64,000 nucleotides of DNA from Acanthosoma haemorrhoidale. Lineage: Eukaryota > Arthropoda > Insecta > Hemiptera > Acanthosomatidae. The stretch is taken from assembly GCA_930367205.1 (NCBI GenBank), contig OV884011.1, forward strand, positions 110,537,139 to 110,601,138, read 5' to 3'. Positions 10,099-21,590 of the stretch are shown here, in pieces; the stretch's first letter is position 1, and each line of letters opens with the position of its first letter. A model generated the notes under the pieces. That model had not been told where the DNA came from. It ran no database searches and was given only the letters and a program-made list of their open reading frames with translations. A program made the translations under genes and the position numbers.

Positions 10099-10640
10099 AA
10101 GGGTAATAAACATTAAACAACAAAGAATGTTTTTAAGAATGGAACCTACTCAATCAAGTCATGCAGGACGTTGGATGGTTTACCCAAAAAATAATGAAAT
10201 ATAGATAAATAAAATAGACTAAAATTAATGTAATTTTTTTTTAGGTCCTTTTAAACAAAACAATGTTTTTAGTAAAATAATACTTTATCGGAAACAATAT
10301 TTCAACCCTTTTGGACGACAATTTATATTGTGCATTTGGCTGAGAGGGGGAATGGGGCCACTACTATTGAACGGCCCCACAATACTTTTTATAGGATGCA
10401 CCCAGACTAAATAGGACCTTGGAAACAAAGCGGTTTTATATATCAAAAGCTTCCATAACGTAAATGACATTCTTCTTTTTTAAGCAAAGTTTCAATGAAA
10501 ATTTCATACAAAAGTTGATATACATATTTGTTGCTGCTATTCAACATGGAACAGAAGCCTCCAAAAATTATACTATTATGTTAATTATACTTATATGTTT
10601 CTTATACAGTAAAACATCAAAAAATATCTGTAAAAGCACA
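10099..10640. other. AT-rich spacer, no gene seen
   Basis: No coding frame with family resemblance. The 61-codon minus-strand frame at 10285-10470 has no supporting context. Confidence 0.5.
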
Positions 10641-10652
10641 TAATTAAGCATT

Positions 10653-11731
10653 CATTGTGCAATAATTACAATCTGCCTTTTATAAGGCAATAATAATACA
10701 GATAAATGATCTCATTCATACCATATTTACAGTCATCATTCACTCGCTCATTCATACAATAGGACATGATTGGAGAAACTGGCCATTGCCAGGACTCCCA
10801 CTGTCACGCGATTATAGCAGGTCACGAGGCCACTGCCGTTTCAGTCTCCGAGGAGGATTATAGGGATGAGTGGCGCAGTGCAAAGACTGTGCTACACGAT
10901 TAGGGTGGTTGGAAAGGCTACTGTGGAATTTCATAAACTTGGAAGGGATGAGTTCTAGAATGTAGGGTATATTAAGGTCGTTATGAAGGGGTTTGTTGCT
11001 GACATAATAAGGGGCATTTACTATTGTTCTCAGGACTTTGGATTGAAAGGATTGGATACGCTTGATGTTCGACTTTTTTGCTGTCCCCCATAGCTCTATT
11101 CCGTATGTCCAGATTGGTTTAAGTATAACTTTGTAGATTAGTAGTTTATTTTCTATTGAGAGATGGGATGTCCTTTGAAGTGGTCTGTACAGTTGTCCAA
11201 AGCGTCTGTTTAGTTCTTGTCTTTTTAGTCTGGTATGTGGGTTCCAGGTCAGTCGTTTGTCGAGATGGAAGCCTAAGTACCGTACTGTCTCGGTTACTGG
11301 GAGAGGAATAGAATTAAAATAAACTAATGGACAAGTCTTGCGACAAAGGGTGAAGGTAATGTGGGAGCATTTTGCTTCATTACCTTTTATCCGCCATTGA
11401 TTGCACCAATACTCGATCTCGTCAAGGTGTTTTTGAAGGTTATGGGATGCTATATCGGGGTCTGGGTGGGATGACAAGACTGCAGTGTCATCTGCAAATG
11501 TGGCCAAGAAGGTGTTGGAAGTAGAGGGGACATCAGCGGTGTATAGGTTATAGAGGATGGGGCCTAGGACACTGCCCTGTGGAACTCCTGCATTTATTGG
11601 ATAGTAGTTAGAGTATTCTAAGCCATAGCGGACTTGGAAGAAGCGGTTCGAAAGGTAGGACTGTAGGATTAGGAAAAGGGTCTGTGGTAAATGTCTTTTG
11701 AGCTTGTAGAGCAAACCTGCGTGCCAAACCC
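10653..11731 (-). mobile_element. 5'-truncated Jockey LINE (copy 4)
   Basis: Minus-strand copy holding the 3' end of ORF2 from the RT motif A region to the stop, plus the 3' UTR. It is bounded by a perfect 12-bp target duplication TAATTAAGCATT (10641-10652 and 11732-11743), the classic product of target-primed reverse transcription that stopped early. The 3' stem-loop GCCTTATAAAAGGC is intact. Confidence 0.93.
10812..11731 (-). pseudogene. 3' part of LINE ORF2 reverse transcriptase, open but truncated
   Basis: An uninterrupted frame of about 300 codons equivalent to the C-terminal half of ORF2. It starts just after motif A (GLLYKLKRHLPQT), with motif B AGVPQGSVLGP, catalytic FADD, and the thumb and C-terminal region ending RRLKRQWPRDLL. 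It reads through the arginine codon that is TGA in copy 1. The endonuclease and the first RT motifs are missing because of 5' truncation, so it cannot make an active enzyme. Confidence 0.9.
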
Positions 11732-11743
11732 TAATTAAGCATT

Positions 11744-12360
11744 ATATAAAATTTTTGCAATAAAGTTAAAGTGGTCATCAATATCACGCAATATTTGAAA
11801 ACTTCCTCTGAAGGCAACTGTTATTCATTGAATAATAACATTGTGGGAAGACCATAATTATACAGAACATGTTAGCAGCATTAGCCATCTAAGACACCAG
11901 CCAATACAGCTTGAATAATGTAGCTCTGTGGCGTGACCGCATCAAAGGGGTAGCTGTTACCTTCATATCATGTGGAACAATAAACAAAGGTCAAAGACTT
12001 ACTATTATAGGTATTATTTTACTAAACCAGTATTCGAAATGATAATATATCAATACAGTCAGTGTATTTAAATTTCTGAACAACAATTTAATACCATTTA
12101 TTTATTTTATTTTTTTTTTTTCTTTCATAGCCCCTTTAAATTTACAGATAATAATGACATTTAATTTCAATTGAATATTTTTATGTATACGGTCACTATT
12201 GCATGTATCGGGTGCGTGTACAAGAAATTTTGGGATGCTCACACGGAATAAATAATTTTTTTTTTTAACAATCAGGTAATTTTATATTATGAATAATACA
12301 AAAAGCCAAGGAATAATATTTTTTCTCTTGATATTTTATTCTCTTTAAATCCTATATTTG
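11744..12360. other. AT-rich spacer, no gene seen
   Basis: Contains T-rich runs (12105-12125, 12258-12268) and no frame or motif that could be assigned. Confidence 0.5.
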
Positions 12361-12425
12361 CATGATTTAGTGGTCAATGTGCTGATTTTAAACTATGGAG
12401 ACCCGGGTTCGATTCACGCTAGTTT
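12361..12425 (+). repeat. tRNA-like sequence (tRNA pseudogene or SINE head)
   Basis: A box A-like TTAGTGGTCAATGTGC is followed about 35 bp later by a near-perfect box B, CCGGGTTCGATTC. No clean acceptor stem closes around it, so a working tRNA gene is unlikely. It is best read as a tRNA-derived SINE fragment or a decayed tRNA. Confidence 0.5.
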
Positions 12426-12585
12426 ATATAACAAGGGCCTAGACGTTTTGGAACCTTGAGCAGTGGCATATCACAGCTATCAGACAGTAATATGGATCGG
12501 AATAAGATATTTCCAAGAAATATGGTTTATATATGTATATTGATGATATACTATGGCCAAGGTAAAAAAATACTTCAATAGTACG

Positions 12586-13124
12586 TGTTGTGTGCACCTC
12601 TTAATTACGAATAATCAGAAGTTCCTCTCTTCTAGGTCAGAAAATATCTATCATTGTTTCATACGTTTAATAAAGCTAATGACGTCAAGCGGAAAGGAGA
12701 GAGAAGCTAATGGGGGAAACAGTCGCAGGTGGGGAGCTATCCCCACCACGGCTGGCCTGCCTATATAAACTCCGCGTCTAAAAGCGAAAACCAGAACTTA
12801 CTAAACCGGCACCTTGAACGCTTCTCTCTCTCTCTGCACTGGCGCTTGCTGCTCTACCCAAAACCATGGTCTTCTCATTCAACTACCTCTGCATCTCTCT
12901 TTCCTAATCTCGCTATGTTTTAGTCCGGCGTTGTTAGGCCCCACACCTTCCTAGTGGGAATCCCTACCTTCGTATCGCTAAAACTAGCACTTTCTAGGGA
13001 GAGACCTCTCCCTCGTGGACGACGGTTGCTGTGGCCCTACAAACTTACCTAGTAGCATCTCCCACGGCGTCTCCAGTCTGCTTCTCCCCACTTTGGGGAT
13101 ATACGACAATCTGTAAACCCGACA
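12586..13124 (+). mobile_element. Solo LTR, U3 type B, internally shortened
   Basis: Runs from TGTTGTGTGCACC to ...AAACCCGACA and is flanked by a perfect 5-bp duplication GTACG (12581-12585 and 13125-13129). It carries the CRE palindrome, TATA box, CT-rich leader and the start of the shared 3' half. The stretch after about 13080, which in other copies holds the GGTTCACACTCGCC region, is deleted, giving 539 bp. Confidence 0.92.
12680..12768 (+). promoter_or_regulatory. LTR U3 promoter: CRE-like palindrome and TATA box
   Basis: TGACGTCA at 12680-12687 and TATATAA at 12762-12768, in the same order as in the LTR at 8735. Confidence 0.55.
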
Positions 13125-13223
13125 GTACGGTTTAGTTTAATAATTCTCAGACCATCTGATTAAAAGGGATTCAGTAGGAGTTAGGCCCCCTCCCAAGTCA
13201 TTTCTGGTACCGTATTTATACTT

Positions 13224-13363
13224 TTTTTTGTGATAAAATTACAATCTGCCTTATTATGCAATAAGTAATTATGATAAATGTTCTCATTCATACCATATTT
13301 ACAATTTGACATTTTATTTATAGTATTTACAAACAGCCCAGAGACCTCCCACATCCACATGGT
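13224..13363 (-). mobile_element. 3' stub of the Jockey LINE
   Basis: About 140 bp of LINE 3' UTR on the minus strand, from the AATAAA-like end to the CTCTGGGCTG region. A likely 9-bp target duplication TTTATACTT lies at 13215-13223 and 13364-13372. This copy belongs to a subgroup ending in TTTTATCACA rather than TATAGCACAATAAAGG. Confidence 0.75.
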
Positions 13364-13372
13364 TTTATACTT

Positions 13373-14999
13373 AGATAAAAAGTGTCAAGAGAGATAGAGA
13401 AAATAGTGGAGCTATAATCTCAAGAGTATTTCTCTGTAATTTTTTATTGATAACGGAATGAAATGTTTTATTTATTTAAATCATAGCCTAATAGTAAGGT
13501 TAAAATTTTAAACGTTCCATCCGGTTGCCAGAACAGGGAAATGAAACAGTCTCAATATGCAAACGGTCAGGCCTACGCCTGAATCATCAGGAGGTTATTT
13601 ATGATCTAAAACCATTTATAAAAAAACAAACTCTTTCTGAACAGGTGAAATAAAAAAGAGTTTCCCGGAAGAATAAAATTTATTACACCTGGTGCTGGTG
13701 AAACTCAGCTATTTACCTTAAAATTGTATGTCAGCTCTAAAACGTTATACAGAAAATATGCTAGTATAATAAACAAGCATCTAGTATTTGCTATTTCCAT
13801 TAGGAGAACGATAGGTGTTTTCTTGTATTTACAATTCCCATTTAAATTTTAAATCAGCCAAAATTTTTGGTATTATATTAGCATTATATAGCCATGGCGT
13901 TTGGTTGGGGTTATGGTTACGGGTTATCCTTATGTTTCTCAAGGCCTGAAATTACTTATGTATTGAACAATCATTCGGTGAATACTACAATTTACGATAA
14001 TATCTCATTGATAATCACCAATACCAATATTTCGCTTTAAGTAACTCGTAAAAGTAATTTTCCCATTTATTGGTTGACTACCCAAACCCTATACCGAAAG
14101 TGCACCACTAAAAGCGCTACCGTTCGTTCAAAAATGAATGAGCGTCCCTCACCGGAAGAAAATTGGGAAAAGTACGGTGAACGTGTCCTTTCTCTTGGAG
14201 GCTGAGAGCACTGGCGATTGAGGAGTCCGAAATTTCGGACCCAACAAGGTAAATCGGAAATAATCACCTCAATGTTTTTTTATGTGTTGCTTTTTTTCAA
14301 TGAAAATGAAATTAAATGGAAAAGCACTTTATTCTGGAACATTGTCCCACCTGAATAACCGAAAGGTACTAACAACTATGTCTAGCTTGCAAAAATATAA
14401 AAAAGAATTAAGCTTATAAATAATTTTGGGACTATGTACACATGAGGTGTCTTCAATTGACAATCATAATATTGTGGACACGAAAGTGTACAGAGGTTGA
14501 GGACGTTGTGAGGAGGATTGTTGGAATGTAATAAAGCAGGGATTAAATAAAATTAATGAAATAAAAATAATGAATATAAATAGTTAGATTGTCTATTGCA
14601 CAATAATGTCTAGATTTAAAGATCGGGAGAGTTGGCAAACGAGGAATATTGATAACAATAGGATTCTAATTTTTTTTTGCTACTAATTAATTAATAAGCT
14701 CTATATTTATAATATCTATGAGTCTCTTAAGTGTGTTGTCTAGTTGTATATGAGCAGCTGCATTTAATTTTAAAATAATCCTTCAAAAAAGTGGTATTTT
14801 CCATCTATTCGTGATGGAAATTAAATCGTAAACGGTATGTGACCTTTTCAAACTACCGTATGTTGTCTAAAAGCTCTAAAAGTACTTTAAAAAAATCAGT
14901 TGAGACTAAAAGCAGGATCGAAAAATGACCGAAACCTAGAAATAAAGGATTTGAAAAAAAAAAAAAAGTGAAGGGTCGCCTAAGTGGCTATTGTGTAGT
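13373..14999. other. No gene seen
   Basis: AT-rich sequence with scattered short open frames. The minus-strand frame at 14067-14267 is slightly GC-richer than its surroundings but has no recognised domain. A line near 13560-13605 (GTCAGGCCTACGCCTGAATC) looks repeat-derived but was not matched elsewhere in the window. Confidence 0.45.
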
Positions 15000-15420
15000 C
15001 GGAGCACAAACGGGCCGAGAAAAAAGGGAGGGAGTGAAATAGAGTGAGGAAGAGAGAGTGAGAGAGCTTCTCTATTTAGGAGTGGAGGGGGTAGGCATTG
15101 TAGTTAAAAGAGTCAAAAAAGAGGTTTTATTCAAGAGCGACAGAGGGGAAAGGGGTCTTGGAGCAGAGAGAGACACGGGGAGACCAGGGGTCGTAAATTA
15201 ATTTTGTGGCCTGGACTGGCTGGGTACGAGGTGAGCCTGGAAGGAAGCCAACCTCAGAGCAACACCTAGCCAGTCATCAACAGGGTTCTCTCTACCACTG
15301 TCGGCTGTTTCCTTCTCTCCTTTTGTCCCATCCCTAGTCCTTCCTTTTTTCATTTGTTTGTCTCTGAGCCCGCTCGTTCCCGTTAACACCTGCAAGTAGT
15401 GGGATTATAGAACCAACTTG
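15000..15420. other. Purine-rich then pyrimidine-rich patch
   Basis: Bases 15020-15190 are strikingly A+G-rich on the plus strand, with repeated GAGAG and GGGGA. Bases 15290-15360 are C+T-rich. The patch is more GC-rich than its surroundings. It may be an old transposon leader or a regulatory tract. The 65-codon minus-strand frame at 15198-15395 follows the composition and has no domain. Confidence 0.35.
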
Positions 15421-15521
15421 GACCGAGTCTATTTTCCACATAACACTACTAATTACTCGAGGACTGAGATAACGAACCATGCGATAGTATTTGGCCATTT
15501 TTATTTAGAAACCAAATCAAA

Positions 15522-16012
15522 TCTTTATTGTGATAAAAATACAATCTGTCTTATTGGTCAATAAGTAATTGTGTTCTATGCCCTCATTCATACCATATTT
15601 ATTATTATACACTCATTCGCTCATTCATACAGTGTTAACAGACAACCCAGAGACCTCCCAGATCTAAATGTGTATCACCTTCCTCGCATGCGAAAGAGGA
15701 AGCGGAGTCTTGGGAAGTCCTTCGTCATCTGCTGCGTCACCGTATACGAGCCTGGCAGAATAAAACGCGGGAGCTCAGGGGATAAACTGGTCATTGCCAG
15801 GACTCCCACTGTCGCTTTTTTATAGCAGGTCACGTGGCAACTGCCACTTTAGCCTCCAAGGAGGTTTATAGGGATGTGTGGCACATTGTAAAAACTATGC
15901 TAGGGGATTAGGGTGGTTGGATAGTTTTCGATGGAATTTCATGAACTTGGAAGGGAGTAGTTCAAGAATATAGGGTATATTCAGATCGTTATGAAGGGTT
16001 TTGCTGCTGACA
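15522..16012 (-). mobile_element. 3' fragment of the Jockey LINE
   Basis: Minus-strand 3' UTR plus the last part of ORF2. It reads back to the CCTTATTATGTCAGCAAC region equivalent to copy 1 near 5765. Several small deletions and substitutions mark it as older than copies 1 and 4. It shares the TTTTATCACAATAAA type of 3' end with the stubs at 13224 and 43935. No clear target duplication was found. Confidence 0.8.
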
Positions 16013-17038
16013 TAATGTCCATTGTAGATAAACATTTTAATAATAAGACTTTTAGGTATCATAATTTATACAAAATTAGGATTTTGATACCTCCTCAAAT
16101 CATCATATGATCAAATTGATCATATGATTATAACTATGCTTGCAAGGAGGAATATGCTAACAATAGGAATGTATAACCCCCAAAATATTATGGAGTTTCT
16201 TGGCTTTTCGGACCTAAATATTATGAAAACATTCACATTAAAATAACACTATTAATAATTTTGAATGTTTATTTAATAAAATTGAGTTGTTAGAGGGGTG
16301 GTCAATTACTGGAACAGGTTATTTAATTTTCAAAAATGGTTGCAACATATTCATAACGGAACTTTTTTCTAAATTTAATACTATTTATTTAATTAGAATA
16401 GTTGTGAAGTATTTATAGCTAAAAAGCTCTTCCTCATTAGTCACAACAACTGGAATATTCGTCATTTTTGTGGAGTGGAACATTTTTCATAACTGGTCAT
16501 CTACTGGTAACGTTACCTTATAGAAGTTTTTCAAGTTCAAGATTTTTTTTGTTATTACAACGATTTTATTTTTGCGTTTCGGTGCGTATTGCAAGAAAAC
16601 AAAAAATTGGTTCCTATCCCAAAGTGGGAGTCCCTCTTCACATTTAAAGTGGCTATTAAAATGCTATATAACGGGGAGAGATGGTATCTTACCGAGTGAG
16701 TTGTATTTTTAATTCATCACTCACACTCAGGCTTGCAAATGGAAGGTTGATACTCTCCTCTCAACCATTCACCCCTCCCCCTCCAGAAAAAAAATATATA
16801 TATTCAAGTCAAACGAGATACATGCAGACACAATATTGCGAAAAAGATTTTACGGACATTCATATTGAATTTAATATATCGTATTTAATAATAGTCCATA
16901 ACACCCCAACACCATACAAATTATTAAATTTCCAGTATGTAATAAGTTTACCAATGAGGTGAGTGATCTTAGAAGAATAATAACGATTATTGTTTAAGAT
17001 ATTATTCCATGCATGGTTCGGATAACCCCTGAATAGGC
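16013..17038. other. AT-rich spacer, no gene seen
   Basis: No assignable frame. The 93-codon frame at 16681-16962 is low-complexity and unsupported. Confidence 0.45.
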
Positions 17039-17547
17039 GAAGCGTCGACTTATGTAAAAAATCAACAATTGTTGTTATTCTTGTTGAGTGTACTTTTTAA
17101 TACTTTTAGCTGGTTGGAATATTATCATATTACTAATCGCAAATTCGAGACCTTTTATTAGATACCCAGGTCTCTAAGTTGATATTCATGAGTTGTGAAT
17201 TTTTAAATTGTAAATAATCATTCTTTATGCAAATTGTTCAGGACATAAATGACCCTGGTGGTTGAACTGTCCTAAACACTAATAAATGAATTAGTTACCG
17301 AACAGAATGTGATAAGAAAATACTACTACTTTTGTATATTTCCATGCCCTATTTAAGATTTGCATGTACAATGATTATTTACAAATTCACAACTCATGAA
17401 TACCAACTTGGAGTCTTGAGTACATAGCAAAAGGTCTCAAATTTGCGACTAATAATATGTTAATATTCTAATCAGATAAAAGTATTAAAAAAACTCTCAA
17501 CAAAAACAACAATTATTTATTTTTATTTTTACATAAGTCAACGTTTC
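17039..17547. repeat. Foldback element with long inverted repeats
   Basis: The left arm (17039 to about 17225) and the right arm (about 17370-17547) are reverse complements over some 180 bp with scattered mismatches. Outer ends are GAAGCGTCGACTTATGT and its partner ACATAAGTCAACGTTTC; inner parts include TTCATGAGTTGTGAATTT. A 145-bp non-coding centre separates them. This is the form of a non-autonomous foldback or MITE-like DNA transposon. No open frame or certain target duplication was seen. Confidence 0.8.
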
Positions 17548-18672
17548 ATCACTTCCTCCTCTCAGATCCTCCCTCCACTAGTGTGTTTCGCTCAAAGGCA
17601 TGCCAACTCAAGTCTAAGTCTCTACTCTTTCTCTGAGCGACTTGGAACCATATTTCCTTTTAGTCAGTCGTAGCTCTTCTTCCACAGCCAATCATTGGTT
17701 ATCCTTTCCGCTGTGGTTTACTTATAAGAACTGGCAGTCTTCCCAATATATTTACTTTGAGTTTCCACGTTTCACTCCCTTAGGGCAAACTAGACTTTAC
17801 TTATTTATTTACTCTCCAGAGTATATCCTCTTATCTTCCGAAATAACACTGATAACTTTATTTTCCGATTGACAAATTCATTTATTATTTTTTATAACGT
17901 TGCTTTTATTACTATCATTTTGTGATGTGAAAGTGGGATAGCAAAATTATTATGATTGGAATTTGTATGATACTTTTAATGGGTTTGTGTAATTATAGCT
18001 ACCTTTAGTCTCAACTCATACTGCACATCAACAGTTTCAAGGGTATATAGAAACATATATATTTGTTTGATACTAATTAATTTTTCTTTTCTTTATTTTT
18101 TAGGGGGCTGGTTTCATTTTTCTTAAATCACTCGAAATTGTTTAATTATTAATACACAAACATTATTAGACAAAATTGAACACATTGACATATCCATAAA
18201 TACATTAAAGGCCGAATTTATATTTTTATAAACAACACTTAAATACCAACATCGGACCGTACATAGTTCTTTTGAGTGGTGCTTGACCAGCACCTCACCT
18301 CTAATCACGTTAACTCACCAAGGTTATTGGCACGACACGCGCTTTACAGACTGAATCATTTCTTATTTTCTGGTATTTTTCTGCTTTGCCTTACAATATT
18401 AATGTACAATGCCATATTACGATCTAACCTGCTTTATGTTTCACCACGGCTCAACTGTTCAGTTAAATTTGAACGTAGCAAAATACGGAACTGATAACTT
18501 ACCAATATGAATAAGCCTTCAGTATACACTATTATTAAGTTACAAGATTTTGCTGTAAGATTCCCGACAGCGAAAAAAATTTTACAACAATATTAAAAAA
18601 TAAAATAAACCATTACTTAACTTAACACAACCCCATCTCAGATCCTCATTGTGTAATAAAAAAGAAAAAAAA
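17548..18672. other. No gene seen
   Basis: Mixed AT-rich DNA. A short CT-rich stretch near 17555-17640 and small open frames at 17642-17872 and 18276-18494 show no domain or conservation evidence. Confidence 0.45.
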
Positions 18673-18853
18673 AAGAAATACAAGCCTTCTAAGCCATTTC
18701 CTTAGATTAATACTAAGTTAATTTGAAATTGAAAAGCAGTCCTGAATTACGCCTTAGGACCTGAAAGAGAAAATATCTTAAGCAGCCATCGCCGAGCTCT
18801 TGGTGAACTTGAAAAGTTCATAACCAATTTATTAAACAAGCACCAGGCACACT
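18673..18853 (+). repeat. Unclassified 180-bp repeat, copy a
   Basis: Nearly identical to 19204-19382 in the same orientation. It begins AAGAAATACAAGCC after a poly-A-rich run and ends near CAGGCAC. It includes GTCCTGAATTACGCCTTAGG and a GCCGAGCTCTT block. No tRNA boxes, coding frame or terminal repeats were recognised. Confidence 0.8.
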
Positions 18854-19203
18854 AAAATTCGTCGAGGACTAAAATATAAAGATATACCATCTTCCCAAGT
18901 TCGCTACTGTACGATCAGCTCGCTAATTAACAATTGAATATTGAATTTTAAAAAAAAATTAGTGTATTGCAAATAATATGAATACGGTAAGATTGCGTAA
19001 AAAATATACAAACATTATTTATATATTTAGTGGATGTTTGACGAATTTCATGGGTACTACCGTGGTGTAGTAGTTATGCAGCCAGCAAACCTAATTGAAA
19101 AAATGTATAACGAACATATTTGAAGAATGAATATTTATTGGTGTTTCTGAATCTCACATTGCCGTAACAGTGAAATTGTTTAAAAACATTCCAAAAAACA
19201 AAA

Positions 19204-19382
19204 AAGAAATACAAGCCCTATTAGCTATTTCCTTAGATTAATACTAAGTTAATTTGAGATTGAAAAGTAGTCCTGAATTACGCCTTAGGACCTGAAAGAG
19301 AAAATATCTTAAGCAACCATTGCCGAGCTCTTAGCCAACTTGCCAAGTTCATAACCAATTTATTAAACAGTAATCAGGCACA
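19204..19382 (+). repeat. Unclassified 180-bp repeat, copy b
   Basis: Second copy of the unit at 18673-18853, 531 bp downstream, also preceded by an A-rich run. The A-rich 5' side and same-strand arrangement could reflect two insertions of a short retroposon or a local duplication. Confidence 0.8.
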
Positions 19383-20618
19383 GACTAATACGTATAATCC
19401 GAGTGAAACCAGGCCTTCCTGTGTCATTTTCCACTATACCTTATTACCCCCATAGTTTTCACAACAGCCGATAACTGGTTTATGGACTAAAGCATTACCC
19501 GAAGTTTGGAGGGAATATTATATAATTAATTGAAATATAAAGAGAAGTTAATTAGTACTGAAATATAATTACTTTTTTTGTAGTATACATTTGATTAAAC
19601 TATAGGTCTACCTATAGATTAACAGTATTTAATATGTATTTGAAGCTAAAGGGAACTATAATTACTTAAAGCCATTAAAATTGTCATAAAAATGTATTCA
19701 TGATTATTTTTTAACCTCAGTTTTATTTAGATCCATGATATTTTGCTTGAAAGGTTTACTTGAGCCGTAGGGTTGCTAAAACTATAATAGAGAACATACA
19801 CTAAACTGTCAATTATGGATTAATTCTATGCAATTAAAAAAATAGTATGTATTATGGGTTGGGGATTAAGTTTTTTTTAAGATTATTTCGAGAAATCTTT
19901 AGAAGTACCTATTAAACTGCGTCAAACTTGACTCGAAATTTTCCACATTCTCGGCGTTACTGCATTTGACCCAAAACATGCAATACATAGTCCAGAAAGT
20001 TCTTGAATGTCTTGATGAGACTTCAAAATAACAGATCTATTTATCATCGATCAAGATTAAAACATTTCAATAGTATTTAGCCGCTAGTTCAGGTTTTAAA
20101 TAACTTCATTTGATAAGCATTTATTTAACTGTCAAGCGCTTTCGGCAGCCGATGTATGTCATCTTCAGGCACTACACAGCGATCAATCCACCACTGAACC
20201 CAACAGTTCTCCATAGGATAACAAACGTGGTCTATCGATAGCTCTTGTTAATTAATGAAAATGTGAGGACGACAATTTATGTAGTTTTCCAGTTAAACTG
20301 TAGATATAATTAGTTTTACTTTACTACGATTTTACTTATTCATTTAGTTTTTTGCGCATGTGCCATCATTATAACACCCGTCTACTTCAACTCTTCATAT
20401 TAACAACAATTACAACAGTTCATAGAATCTTATTACGTTTTAAAACTGTCTCAACTGCCTACTTATGTGAGCTGTACACGAGGGAGCCCTGAATAAGTGA
20501 GTAATTACTTAATATACTCCCTCAGTGTGTGTTTTAGATTGTAACACACAAAGAAGTCGGCCATATTGGCCTGTCCCTGCTCGTGGGTCTCGTGGATTAT
20601 AGATAAGAACACGCAGTA
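19383..20618. other. No gene seen; possible repeat end near 20130
   Basis: AT-rich. The stretch at 20133-20180 (AAGCGCTTTCGGCAGCCGAT and TGTCATCTTCAGGC) resembles termini of dispersed insect repeats, but no second copy was found here. Confidence 0.4.
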
Positions 20619-20768
20619 GACGAATAGGCAAAGTTGTGGGTACGGGAAAATATAAGTGACTCAATCGGTCTGAAGATACAAATATTACGCCGGACACTCC
20701 CGATACTTATTAAGTATTTGGAAGAAACTAAAGCCGACTTCCATACTTAACAGTTAAACCAGGAAAGA

Positions 20769-21590
20769 TTGCTAAGACTAGTGATCAGAAACCGGCATCC
20801 GACCACACCAGCTGATGAAATTGAAGACAAACTCTCAGCACTCGGTAACAAAGTTCGCCAAATAACAAATATACTCCGTGAGGATAGGCAACAAGACGAA
20901 GCGATTAAAACACCGTTACCCTTTTTCTTTGTCTATTTAGAGCATACACCAGGATTAGAAAAAAATCTACGAACTGACCCACCTACACTACACAATAGTA
21001 TAGGTCAAAAAACCTTACCCCAAAAGTGACATCGTCCAATGAAATAATTGCCAGGCATATGTGCACACAAAATCGTACTGGGCCACCCTCCCAGGTGTGT
21101 AAAGTGGGCAGCACAAAAGTGAATGGTGCAAAAAGCCCCTCAAATCGCCTGCTGTATGCATACTCTGCCAGCAAGGCCATCCGGCCAACTACAAGGTTTG
21201 CGAGGCTTACAGAATCCTCAAGACCAGGAGCGAACAACGCCGTGGACCAGAAGAGGAGAAACCAGCAACAAAAAACGGACCAGCCAGAAATTTGAAGTCT
21301 TCAGTCTCCATATGGTTCGGAAAAGAGAGCAGTCACAGGCACTGCCCATCACTCGTCCGCAAGTTCCTCTTCCCCAGTATTCCGTTCATTCCGTCAACCC
21401 ACAAACTCCATCCCATCCTCAACCACACATCTCGCATACTCCTCCACCTTCAAGTTCTTCAGATCTCACTAGCCTATTAACACCATTCCTAACAGAGTTC
21501 AGAACCCTAATTACCACTCTCATTTTTAATTACCCTTCTTACAAATTTTATCTCCTACCTTTTCCCCGCCAAACAAAATCCATAACTGGA
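20769..21590 (+). pseudogene. LINE ORF1 remnant, multiple frameshifts
   Basis: RLVIRNRHPTTPADEIEDKL marks the PRE_C2HC region (about 20780-20840). The zinc-knuckle region follows in other frames at about 21050-21200, with the CQQGHPANYK-like segment recognisable. The Pro/Ser-rich tail runs to about 21580. At least three frame changes separate these parts. Confidence 0.85.

Noticed and set aside
15198..15395. 65-codon minus-strand frame
   Set aside because: Biased composition of a purine/pyrimidine-rich patch; no domain, start context or splice evidence.
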